16,587 bases of DNA, taken from positions 1 to 16,587 of the forward strand of contig NW_014013477.1 in assembly GCF_000611645.1 (NCBI RefSeq), given 5' to 3'. The position numbers were made by a program, and so were the translations under genes. This document shows, one piece after another, positions 1 to 8,294 of the stretch (its first letter is position 1; each line of letters begins with the position of its first letter). The notes below the pieces were generated by a model that searched no databases, was not told the origin of the DNA, and was given only the letters and a program-made list of their open reading frames with translations. The DNA comes from Monoraphidium neglectum. Its lineage: Eukaryota > Chlorophyta > Chlorophyceae > Sphaeropleales > Selenastraceae.

Positions 1-8
1 GTCCCCAG

Positions 9-146
9 GTCCCTGAGGGTTACTCGCGCCGCCTGCTGAATGAGATGCTGGACAAGCACACGGGCGGCATGATAGGGACCGGCGGGCGCAAGCAGGGCGA
101 TGACGGCATGTTTGGGGAGCTGGAGGACGAGCTGGACTGGGGGTGA
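9..146 (+). CDS. C-terminal exon of an unrecognised protein (5' part outside window)
   Basis: The window opens with a likely intron acceptor (CCCAG at 4-8). From 9 there is an open frame of 45 codons ending at TGA 144-146. The peptide starts V-P-E-G-Y-S-R-R-L-L-N-E-M-L-D, is charged and probably helical at first, then has a Gly-rich stretch (T-G-G-M-I-G-T-G-G). It ends in an acidic tail, E-L-E-D-E-L-D-W-G. I do not recognise a family. An acidic, Trp-containing C-terminus can be a docking tail, but that is speculation. Support for coding: the frame is open up to the acceptor, the codons are GC-rich, and a TGTAA signal follows at 600-604. The start of the gene lies before the window, so neither length nor function can be judged. 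The frame could also continue through positions 1-8 if the acceptor is not used. Confidence 0.55.
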   Translation, partial: VPEGYSRRLLNEMLDKHTGGMIGTGGRKQGDDGMFGELEDELDWG

Positions 147-599
147 TGGGCGGGCAGGGGCGCGTGGCGGGGCACGTGATGCGGCGAAGTGAGGCACGCG
201 GCGTCGCATCGCAGCTGCTGCTGTATGGGTTTGTGACGGCGCACTGCGCAGGTGCAGCAGGCAAATTACATTGTTGCACAGCCTGCATCACCCGTAGGTA
301 ACGGGCGCTGAAGGAGGCCTCGCACAAGTGCGCGTTTAGAGCATTCAGGGAGCAAGCTTGGCACGACACATTCATCACACATGTTTTATAAAAGTCCAGC
401 ATTTCACCTATTTGTAGCAGCTATGTGGCAGCTTTTCCCACTAGTTGATGTGGGCATTGGAGTTGAGGCAATCATGTCAGCTTGTATACCTGCTGATGGG
501 GTTTTTGGGGTCCTGGCACACCGCTTGCATTGCCTTTACATTTGGTTTCACCTGAGCTTTATCACGGCTGGTGAGCTTGACAGCTGAATTTGTGGCCTT

Positions 600-604
600 T
601 GTAA
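600..604 (+). promoter_or_regulatory. poly(A) signal TGTAA
   Basis: TGTAA is the common polyadenylation signal of green-algal nuclear genes. This copy lies about 455 nt after the TGA at 144-146 and is the first plus-strand copy after it. Cleavage would be expected some 10-20 nt further on. The assignment rests on motif and position only. Confidence 0.4.
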
Positions 605-884
605 CTTGACTCGGTGCTAGACCCTGGACACCGCGATGGGCCCGAGGTATACCTGTGTGAATACAGAGCTGTGTCCTGAACTTTTTCGTCATACGTGTAT
701 ATGACGACATGCACCCAACCCTTGCGTTGCATGTTACAGTATGAAGTGTTTGATGGATGGACAGCCATTGCTCAACCAGTTCAAGGCTTGCGTGACGATG
801 CTGGTCAAACTGTAGAATCCTGGTCTACAGCAATCACGACGTTCTGTACCTGGTGACTTCTAAGCACTCTTGACATTTTGGTTT

Positions 885-898
885 GGGGGGGGGGGGGG
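885..898 (+). repeat. homopolymer G14 tract
   Basis: Fourteen consecutive G residues followed by C and another G run. It lies between two convergent genes. Such runs can form G-quadruplexes and are prone to length error in sequencing. Confidence 0.9.
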
Positions 899-1035
899 CG
901 GGGTGCGGCGGCGCCTGCAATTACCACACTGCATTCCCTGTCTTACGTCTATTGCCCTGCTGCCCCGCTGTCTGTCGTCAGGCAGTCCACTGTTGCTGTC
1001 ACAACTCCTCAATGGCGTCTGGTGTATGTGTCTGA

Positions 1036-1040
1036 TTACA
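1036..1040 (-). promoter_or_regulatory. poly(A) signal TGTAA (plus strand TTACA) for the AGTRAP-like gene
   Basis: It lies about 445 nt downstream of the minus-strand stop codon at 1484-1486. It is the best placed copy of the green-algal signal for that gene. Confidence 0.4.
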
Positions 1041-1483
1041 ATCTACCACGCGCTCAATTTGTGAGCTGGCAAGCTGTTCTGGTGCGGCATTTGCTGGTCA
1101 CACTAAGAGCTGCCACATGGCAGTTGGGCCAAAGGAAGAAGACTGCCACCTGCTGCACACCGCGTGTCAGAGTGATTGCGCCGCAGTGACAGGTCCCAGG
1201 GCTGCCTCTCGGCAAGGGGTGACCTACAATTTGACACCCGAAAGGTAGAAAGGCCGCCATTGAACAAAGAAGCCATCCTATTGGAGCACCATGGAGTCTG
1301 CAGCAACCACCGCGGTCTGCACAACACAACATGCACAGACGAGCACCCACTGCAGACGATACCCTGCTGATTCAAAAAGAAGGAAGCGATCCACCTGACT
1401 TGCGGACACGCGCAATGATTTGATGCAAGACTTATGCAATCTCACCTAGTTATGACAAGATTCTCAACATTCCAATCCAAACT

Positions 1484-2998
1484 TCACAGCAGCTCTGGCG
1501 CAGGTGCTGCTGGCACCACTGCTTGCTGCTGCTGCGGCGGCACAAGCGCAGCAGGCGCTGATGCCGGCTGGGCCGTCTGCTGCTGATGTACTGACCGCTG
1601 TGGCGGCTGCTGTGGCGGCTGGGGATGTGGTTGGTGAAGCGTGTAGGATGTAACCGATGCCGAAGCAAAGGGGTCGTCGACACGTGCATACCCTGACGGC
1701 GGAGGGTGCGGCTGCTGCTGCTGTTGCTGTGGGCTAGCACTGCCACCATAGGTGAAGCCACCACTGGCCTCCCCTGAGGAGGTTAAGGCGCAGCAAGGCG
1801 CAAGGGCAGGGGTTGGCCAGATAAAACGGCTGGGAATGCTGTATGCGCTGGGGAACTGGAGCAAGCTGCCACACAGCCCCGCAGGTCAAGTGGCGCCGCG
1901 CCCGTCATGTAGTCTGCCCTACCGGTGGCTGCGGACTTGTGGAGGGACCAGGCAAATAACGCGCCTGCAGCCTGTGCAGAGGTGGGTGTGATGGAGCAGC
2001 GTAAGCTGCGGCGTTGAGCGCCAGGCTTGCGTTGCCATGCAACTCTGAGGACTTGCGCCCCTCAAGGTACACATGTCAACGCATGGCCTGAACACTCAGC
2101 TGAGCTAGGGGTAAGCGGTTTATGTGCACGCGCTGTCTGCCACCAGCTCCGCCCCCCCCCCCCCATGTCCCTCTGGAGAGGACAAAACACCTTTGCTGCG
2201 ATGCCGAGCAGCTGGAAGAATATCAGCCACCCCCTCCCATGAAGCTCCTTGGGCCCGCCCAGAAGAACCAAGTCGATCAGAGCTGATAGCGGCGCGATGG
2301 TGTAGAACTGAAGGGATGGGGAGAGCGCGTGTGTGCACACGAGAAGGAACATGTGTGCGCATGTGAGCACATGTCGTACCCAATGCTGCTTTACCGCGAC
2401 ACCGTGTGCTAGCCCCTGGCATCTCGCAACTCAGCCTGCAGCCCAGATGGCTTCTGGGATAAGGGCCCGCAGTATGGCTGCCATGAGACACGTCCGATGC
2501 AAACTGCCTGCAATGGCGCTGGATGTCCAAGCGCCGCCATCGAGCCACCCTCCATCTGGTTGTGAGGCGTCCCCACCGGGACCCCCGTCCAGGCCACCAG
2601 CGGGACCAGGCCGCCAATGTGCCCACCAGCACGAGGCACTCTGATGATCCAATATAGACGGCCATTAGGCCCAGGATGGCAATGGCTCCAGAGCTGTCCG
2701 CCACCCAAACACCGGTCAGGAGCGACAGCGCCAAGATTGTGCTGCAACTGTGCAGCGCAGGGCCCAGGAAGGGATGTGAGTAGGATCACGATGTTCATCC
2801 ACGCTGCAATACACATCCCCGCCGATGCGAGCCAACCAGATGTGTCGGTGGTACCAGGGCGTCGGGCGAACCCCAGCGTGTGTGGTCCATCGATCGCGCG
2901 CTGAACGCCGCGTTTCACCATTGCACTGCCAGCCGTCACCTAAGCGCCACGTAGCTGGCACGAGTGCCGCCAAACACGCTGGATGTTCCGCGATCCAT
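1484..2998 (-). CDS. AGTRAP-like four-helix membrane protein with Gln/Pro-rich tail
   Basis: Five predicted exons: 2998-2940, 2747-2627, 2307-2191, 1971-1923 and 1773-1484. Each junction keeps frame (phases 2, 0, 0, 1) with usable donors and pyrimidine-rich CAG acceptors, giving 211 residues. The start is the first ATG after a TATA box at 3090-3096. Hydrophobic helices lie near residues 17-36, 40-60, 62-77 and 85-109. The third includes S-A-L-I-D-L-V-L-L-G; the fourth runs through F-F-Q-L-L-G-I-A-A-K into A-A-G-A-L-F-A-W-S-L-H. A long tail follows, with poly-Gln (131-136) and Y-A-R-V-D-D-P-F. Helix number, the L-D/I-D in helix 3 and an Asp-Pro-Phe in the tail recall AGTRAP (Pfam family AGTRAP), a small membrane protein that in animals binds and internalises the angiotensin II receptor. 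An alga has no such receptor, so the role here is unknown. The family call is by pattern, without an alignment. The acceptor of exon 2 could instead be 6 nt downstream (same frame), and its donor could be earlier (GCC|GTCTAT). Confidence 0.68.
2152..2164 (+). repeat. homopolymer C13 tract in an intron of the AGTRAP-like gene
   Basis: Thirteen consecutive C on the plus strand (G on the transcribed minus strand). It lies about 27 nt inside the intron that follows the exon ending at 2191. Confidence 0.9.
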
Positions 2999-3089
2999 GC
3001 CTGATACTTGTGCTGCCGCTCGATCTGGGCCCCAGATTGAGATGGAGCGAGTGTATACCGGGACAACCGTGGGCTTAGTCAGGGGCGCA

Positions 3090-3096
3090 TTTTATA
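3090..3096 (-). promoter_or_regulatory. TATA box (TATAAAA) of the AGTRAP-like gene
   Basis: The minus strand reads TATAAAA here, 92 nt upstream of the proposed ATG (2998-2996). With a transcription start about 30 nt downstream, the 5' UTR would be some 60-70 nt, which is normal for green algae. Confidence 0.5.
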
Positions 3097-3485
3097 CAGA
3101 AACGGTGCCAGTTTTCGTAGAAATGATCTGCCAACAGCTGCGATGACCAACAGCTGATCAGAACACCTGCTCCGCTCATCCGCCCAGCTCAACTGGGCAC
3201 ATCAGCAGGTCGGTGAGCACCAACTGCACTCCACCAACAACTTGTTTGCATTGTGTCTAACTTCATGTGAGCCCAATTGGATAGGATGTGAGTCCTGCTA
3301 GACTTGACACTCAGGAGCCATGACACCGCACGCCAAAGGCTCAAGCTATCTGACGTCACCCTTTGCATTTTTAGCTCAAAGGTGCATATGCTCGTGTCGT
3401 TCGCAGTAAAATGCAACGGCTTTACTGTGTGTATCCCTCGCTCAGTCACACCACCACAAACGTCAGCTCTACGTTCACTGTACAC
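3097..3485. promoter_or_regulatory. shared region between divergent genes
   Basis: About 390 bp separate the TATA box of the minus-strand AGTRAP-like gene from the plus-strand ATG at 3486. I see no convincing exon on either strand here. It probably holds the 5' UTR and promoter of the plus-strand gene and may act as a bidirectional promoter. No TATA box was found for the plus direction. Confidence 0.4.
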
Positions 3486-4115
3486 ATGGCGTCCCAGAGT
3501 ACGCGCCTGGGTGCGGACGCATCGCAGCAGCAGGCCGCACCACTCCAACAGGACGAGCAGCAACGCCAGCACCAGGAGCCCGTGAAGTCCCAAGACAACA
3601 GCTCGGCTGCCACAACAGGCATGATGCAGGTCAGACGGCGTCATGGTTGATCAGAAGGGCAAGCGCGTGGGGCACCACCTGCTTCGTCAGTGGAGGCAAG
3701 CCGTAAACGATATCTGGCCCTCTCCACCACAGGACCTGCCGCGAGACGAACTGGTGGCGATGAAGAACCGGGTGAGCGTGTTTGAGACTGCGAAACTCAT
3801 TTGACGGGTTATGTTTCGGCAAGGCACCCCCCCTCACCGGCACAACCGTAATCTTGCACTCGTCAGGAAGCCTTGCTGCCAACGGCTGGCCCCTGACCCA
3901 GTGTCCACGTCGTCACCCCTAGCCCCCCCTCAGCCTGCTATCCACCATCACTCCTGACGTGCCAGGTGCTGTACGAGCAGGCCGTCCAAGGGCAGCAACC
4001 CGGGCTGACCATCATGCAGGACAAGCTGGGTGCAAACGTTGAGAACACATGTGAGGCGACACCATCCAGGGACACCAGGGCAGCGCACGCTCACTTCAGC
4101 TGTCAGATTGATTAG
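3486..4115 (+). CDS. Orphan protein with Gln-rich N-terminus; 3' end unresolved
   Basis: Three exons fit: 3486-3629 (48 codons), 3733-3771 (13 codons) and 3966 onward. The first two junctions are phase 0, with donors CAG|GTCAGA and CGG|GTGAGC and acceptors CCACAG and GCCAG. The start sits in a good context (ACACATGGCG). The N-terminus is Gln/Ser-rich and polar. It is followed by a helical stretch beginning D-L-P-R-D-E-L-V-A-M-K-N-R and running on into V-L-Y-E-Q-A-V-Q-G-Q-Q-P-G-L. I recognise no family. Reading straight through exon 3 gives a stop at 4113-4115 and a 110-residue protein, with TGTAA at 4373-4377 as a possible end. However, exon 3 also has a good donor at 4051 (ACAT|GTGAGG, phase 1), so the gene may continue into later exons, perhaps those at 4394-4436 and 4764-5084. 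Its promoter is shared with the divergent AGTRAP-like gene. Confidence 0.48.
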
Positions 4116-4351
4116 GGTTTACGATTCAGGGTTGCGTGGCACCGGACCGATGCTGGCTACTACTGGAGCAAAATGAGAGATTGGCCCAACTCTCTCCTCC
4201 CATCACCAACTATTGAATACATCTGCTGACAATCATTCGAATGATCCCACCCGCGGCCGTGCAACCATGGCAGGGGGAATGACCGAGAGCAACGAGGAAC
4301 CCAACAAGCAAAATTAATGGGTGGCTGGGGCGCAGGCTGAACAAAGGGCCA

Positions 4352-4361
4352 GGGGGGGGGG
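4352..4361 (+). repeat. homopolymer G10 tract
   Basis: Ten consecutive G residues in the poorly assigned region downstream of the gene starting at 3486. Confidence 0.9.
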
Positions 4362-4372
4362 CGCACCACCAT

Positions 4373-4377
4373 TGTAA
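4373..4377 (+). promoter_or_regulatory. possible poly(A) signal TGTAA
   Basis: First plus-strand TGTAA after the in-frame stop at 4113-4115. It supports the short version of the upstream gene. A second copy at 4751-4755 lies just before the acceptor of the 4764 exon, so neither is decisive. Confidence 0.25.
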
Positions 4378-4393
4378 AGGTTTATAACGTCAG

Positions 4394-4436
4394 TGGAGTG
4401 AATATCAACCCAGAGACAAAGGGCATAGTGATACTG
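4394..4436 (+). CDS. Candidate small exon
   Basis: A 43-nt stretch between an acceptor (ACGTCAG) and a strong donor (CTG|GTGAGC). With one leading base from a previous codon it reads G-V-N-I-N-P-E-T-K-G-I-V-I-L. It ends in phase 0, which matches the phase-0 open frame starting at 4764. The joined product continues as a plausible beta-strand-rich sequence (I-V-I-L-V-S-V-S). Against it: the upstream polypyrimidine tract is poor, and it needs a phase-2 donor upstream, whereas the only good donor seen (4051) is phase 1. Confidence 0.22.
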
Positions 4437-4763
4437 GTGAGCCAACACTAGCAGGACATTGTGGGCCTTGCAGCCCACAGCCGTGCCTGTCCGTGCAACG
4501 CACCAAAGGGACTCGCGGCAGCAGCAGCCCTGCTCCCCGCTGCGTGGGCAATAGGCAGGCAAGCTCCCACTTCCGCCGAACCTCCCTTGCCAAACGTCCA
4601 TCCGATTAGTACGTCGGGCGTTGCGCCAAATAGAGTAGCGCAAGCATCATGTGTTTGACCCTTTCATTCTCATCAAATCCAAGCGCATATTGTGCTTTGG
4701 GGGTTGAAGCAGTCAGGACCTGCGACCAACTCAAGGTGTTAGATTGCAGGTGTAAGATTTCAG

Positions 4764-5084
4764 GTGTCGGTGTCACGGCCACGGAAGGGCGGCGCCAGGT
4801 CGCAGCTGTGGGTTGATCTGCACTGCTGCACCGGTACTCAAGCCGTGCCGCGCTATGCTAGCTGGCGCAAGGTGCCCCTTGCCATCGAGCCGCTGGCCAG
4901 CTGCACTGTTGACGCAACAATGCTCTTCAGGCTAGGAAAGGTGCCCGCCCATGCGACAGGGCCGGTCACTTTCCAGCTGGTGACAATTCATCACGCGACA
5001 TACCGTAGGCACCGCGGGTGGGATGGCGAGTGTGATCTGCAGCAGGCAGTTCGCACGTTGCCTACGCTAGGGATTTTTCTCTGA
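4764..5084 (+). CDS. Candidate terminal exon, unrecognised product
   Basis: An open frame of 106 codons begins directly after an acceptor (GATTTCAG, 4756-4763) and ends in TGA at 5082-5084. It begins V-S-V-S-R-P-R-K-G-G-A-R-S-Q-L-W. It later has alternating hydrophobic stretches such as T-M-L-F-R-L-G-K and G-P-V-T-F-Q-L-V-T-I, suggesting beta strands. There is no family match I know. The frame is long for this less GC-rich segment, and the acceptor is good. If real, it is probably the 3' end of the gene starting at 3486. No TGTAA follows closely, which counts against it. Confidence 0.3.
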   Translation: MSVSRPRKGGARSQLWVDLHCCTGTQAVPRYASWRKVPLAIEPLASCTVDATMLFRLGKVPAHATGPVTFQLVTIHHATYRRHRGWDGECDLQQAVRTLPTLGIFL

Positions 5085-6383
5085 AAGTGCTGCATCAGCA
5101 ATGCGGCTGACTGCGCCCCCAACCCCCACCAGGGCTTTGCGTGTTGCACCTGAATACAGCCTTGGCAGTGGGGCCGGATCATCCATGAATTGCAATCAGC
5201 TGGTGGAGACTGCGGGCCCCAGTGCCAGGGGGGAGATGCGAACTGACACAACAAACCAAGTGCAAAGGTGCACGATATTTCCACGAAATTTTAGAGCCCT
5301 GGTGGAACGGGCACAGGCACGGATATTCCATCAGCGAGCTTGGTGCACTGAACTGTTTGCCACACTTGCATGCTACTACGTGACCCTTGTGAAACGGTGG
5401 CGGTTGGCTGCAACTTCAAGGTAGAGCAGCTATCAGTCGAGTTAAATGAAAATTTAACGTCGAGATTTCAAGCTGCATACTGGTCTAAAAGCAGATCCCT
5501 GTGCTGTCGCTGGACATGCGAGGCTGGTCACCCGGGCAGAATACCCGGCCTGAACACCGCTACATTTGAACATGAGAGCCACCCCAAGGAACTTCCTTGA
5601 ATGGATGAGGAATGTATGTACCTGGTTTATCCCATACGAGTCCCTCCCCTGGATGCAGCAAATGGGACAGCGTGAGCAGATGTCGTGCCCGTCGACCATT
5701 GGCGCAGAAGTAGTGACACATGCTTGCTCCGGGTGACCCATTCAAGTGGCACATCATGTGTAGTCTTGGCCCCGCTTACACAGCATAATGCCCCTAATAA
5801 GGAGCCTCGCATGGCTAGCATGGCCTGCAAGCATCCATAGGGTGCGACGGGAGCCGCTGTCGCGCAACAACTCAATTAGCAGGGTCTGGGCTGAGGTCCC
5901 ACGGTGCGACTTGGCACCGCAGGTGGCAGGCAACATAATAAAATCCTTGAATATGGCGCTGCGTGGCCGCGGCCCCTTATCGCGCCACCCGCCCCGCGTT
6001 CTCCGTAGTACACATGGCCTCAGTTCGCCACGCACTTTTTTGCAACTGTTGCGGTGTAAAGTTTACGAAATCAATAATCAGAAGATTCGCTGCGCCTGGC
6101 AGCTCTCGCTCCTCGACGCATTACGGCAGTCTCTGTTGGGGTCAGAGAGGTCCAGCCTGCAGGATTGCCAGGACTTTCGGGGGGCCGTTTGGCTGGTGTA
6201 TGGCTGTCGATTACATTGACGTGTAACACTTTGCACTTGCTGAACTGAACACTGTGATCAGCGGCAGCACCGTGCTCGCTTGCCTCGTCCCGCCTGTGCT
6301 GCTCTGTATCTGTTCGTCACTGATCTGCCGAAGCGGAGAACTTCTTACCGGATACAGTTGTGGGAGCCGGCCGGGGGTGCACC
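5085..6383. other. Region without a confident gene
   Basis: I find no gene model I can defend here. One stretch, 5295-5420, has an acceptor (ATTTTAG) and a donor (CAAG|GTAGAG). It is open in a phase 2-2 frame with an amphipathic, helix-like product (R-A-L-V-E-R-A-Q-A-R-I-F-H-Q-R), but nothing joins to it. A small AT-rich hairpin lies at 5441-5458. The last few hundred bases are expected to contain the promoter and 5' UTR of the KH-domain gene. No clear TATA box is placed within 100 nt of its ATG. Confidence 0.4.
5441..5458. repeat. Perfect AT-rich inverted repeat with GAAA loop
   Basis: GTTAAAT, loop GAAA, ATTTAAC: a 7-bp perfect stem closed by a GNRA-type tetraloop. It can be lengthened by CGA/TCG with one bulged G. 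It is conspicuous because the surroundings are GC-rich. Function unknown. Confidence 0.6.
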
Positions 6384-8294
6384 ATGGCAGGTGCGTTCGC
6401 TTACAGTGCACCGCTCGGGCAGTCCGCTGACGTTCTTGCCTCGGAGACCACGGCTCATATCACATCAGTGGCCATGCGGTTGCTTGTGGCCTGCTGGTGT
6501 GCCAGGATCGGTCCAGCCGGATCGCGAGTTTGGGCTCCGCGCCTCCTAAGCCATGCAGCATGCGAACTGGGCATGGGGCGCTCCGGCTCATGGGAGGCCC
6601 GGGCAAGCACCGGTGAAGCAGCCGGCCTGTTGCCGCGCGCGTCGTCGCGCTCTGCAGTGAGGTCGTACGGAATGCAGCATCCGCACACAATCCTTGCGGC
6701 CGCGGCGCGCCATGACCCTCTATGCCGCAGCCGCTGAGCTGAAGCGCCAGACGGCTACTGTGGACTGCCCAAAGTCCATGGTGGGGCGCGTAATTGGCAA
6801 GAACGGAGAGACGATCAAGGCGCTTCAGACCTACACGGGGGCTCTCATCCAGATCGACCAGACTGTGGAGCCCACCAAGGTCACGATCAGTGGCACACCG
6901 CACAGCCTCAGCCTGGCGGTGTCGATGGTCACAGATATCGTCAAGGGCACGTTCAAGGGCTTCGCGCTGCTGCGGCAGATCACCAACGCCGGCGTGCGGC
7001 CCGCCGGCATCCCTCCTGCGCCCATGGCGCAGCCGCGGCCTGTTTATGCACCGGGCTATGGGCTCATCCCGCCATCGCAGGTGGGCGCACATGAATGTGT
7101 GAGGGCGGATGGCATGTTGGGCAAGCATCTGTGCGCCTTGTTGCGGTGCCATGGACTCTGCTCACAGCCATCTGAATTCGCGTACGCCATCTTCACTCGC
7201 CGCACTCCGCTATCCCGGCCGCAGTTGTATGGCGCTGATGACCGCACTGCGGGGGTGGTGGCGGTGGGTCGGCAGCAGGGCCCCATGTCGTGGCCCCCAG
7301 CCGGCCAGGTGGTGCCGTCCCAGGTCATCCTGGTGCGGGCTTGCAGGGCACTGGTGCTGGGACTGTGCCGCCAGTGCTCAGCAGCCAGGACAGCTGCGGC
7401 GCCCAACCAGCCCCTGCAATTGCTTCTGCCTTTGCGCGCTGCTTTTGCGACGTGGGACATGCAACGCTTTTGAATTAAACAAGGCCACCCGCGTATTGCC
7501 GGACTGCTCTGCATCGCACCCTCTGCTGGACTGTCCACACCGCTCTTTGGCTTGAGCGCCCCACCCCACGCCTGACGCCCCCTGGCCCACCCCCCATCAT
7601 CCTTCGCGCCAGGGTCTCCCCCAGTCTGGCGGTATGATGCGGCCAATGGGGGCACAGCAGGCAATGCTGGCTGGCGGTATGGGCGGCATGGACGAGGCGG
7701 CGATGATGGGCATGGGTGGCTATGGTGTGCCCGCGCCCATGTACGCAGCCTACCAGCCTGCGGAGTACAGCATGCAGGGCATGCAGGGTGAGACGGGGCC
7801 GATGGGCCGTTGTTTTGACGGGCAGGGGTTCTGATGATCAGGATTATCACGGGATGCAGCAGGGCTTAGGTGGAGCACGAGTGCTGTATGGGCCTTGCAC
7901 GACCCCTGGATATTGCACACACAGCGCCTTCATCTGTGCCGCCCATTCAAACGTGCCACTTGCAATTGCGCCCTGCCCCCCGCATCCAGTGGGCATGATG
8001 GGCGGCCCGGGCCCCGACATGATGTACGGCGGCATGGACAGCGGCATGATGGGCGTCAGCGCCGGCGCCCGCATGTACAGCGCAGCCTCACCCAAGCCTG
8101 GCCCGGGCGCCAACGGCATGCACCGGGGCGGGGGCGTGCCCAAGAGCGGCAGCTCGTCAGACCTCGACGTGCTGGGCGGCGGCGGGGGCGCGGGCAACGG
8201 CGGCGCAGGCGGCGGCAACTGGGTGCAGATCATGGACCCTGACGGCAAGGTGTACCTCGTGAACCAGGCCGCGGGGGGTGGGGGCAACCAGTAG
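6384..8294 (+). CDS. Single KH-domain RNA-binding protein with C-terminal half-WW motif
   Basis: Predicted exons 6384-6390, 6731-7080, 7225-7323, 7625-7787 and 7990-8294 join in frame and give 307 residues. Residues about 9-76 form a type I KH domain, with V-D-C-P-K-S-M-V-G-R-V-I-G-K-N-G-E-T-I-K around the GxxG loop (G-K-N-G, 25-28). A later strand reads T-K-V-T-I-S-G. KH domains bind single-stranded RNA or DNA; the sequence resembles KH repeats of the FUBP/PCBP type. A Pro/Gln linker follows, then a Met/Gly-rich low-complexity region, then a poly-Gly/Ser segment. The last 24 residues begin N-W-V-Q-I-M-D-P-D-G-K-V-Y-L-V-N, like the first half of a WW domain without the second Trp and Pro. The start is the ATG at 6384 in a CACCATGGCAG context with a perfect donor (CAG|GTGCGT), giving M-A-A-A-E-L-K-R. 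An alternative is the in-frame ATG at 6712 with no first intron (311 residues). A cytoplasmic or nuclear mRNA-binding role is inferred. The exon at 7225-7323 is the least certain. Confidence 0.85.
6391..6730 (+). other. Predicted first intron of the KH gene
   Basis: Donor CAG|GTGCGT at 6391 and acceptor GCCGCAG ending at 6730. The donor is ideal, but the acceptor lacks a strong polypyrimidine tract. Splicing leaves a first coding exon of only 7 nt (ATG GCA G). An upstream in-frame TGA at 6658-6660 shows that the reading frame cannot extend far without either this intron or a start at 6712. Confidence 0.5.

Larger units (their letters stand above)
147..1035. other. 3' UTR of the first gene, then convergent intergenic DNA
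   Basis: From 147 to about 620 this is best read as the 3' UTR of the gene ending at 146, with TGTAA at 600-604 as its signal. From there to the minus-strand TGTAA at 1036-1040 I see no coding exon on either strand. Short open frames lack splice signals or sensible composition. The only notable sequence is an uninterrupted run of 14 G at 885-898. Confidence 0.5.

Noticed and set aside
2409..2939. Minus-strand frame with a hydrophobic stretch (A-A-W-M-N-I-V-I-L-L)
   Set aside because: It lies mostly in the first intron of the AGTRAP-like gene and in a frame that does not join to the exon at 2940-2998. The pyrimidine-rich minus strand before the acceptor creates the hydrophobic codons.
3189..3644. 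Minus-strand 151-codon frame with a Leu-rich segment
   Set aside because: It is antisense to the CAG/Gln-rich first exon of the plus-strand gene; complementing CAG and CAA codons yields Leu-rich sequence. It has no splice or promoter context of its own.
5788..6226. Overlapping plus-strand frames upstream of the KH gene
   Set aside because: There is no splice connection to the KH exons, stops occur in all frames before 6384, and there is no domain-like content. Probably promoter, 5' UTR or intergenic.
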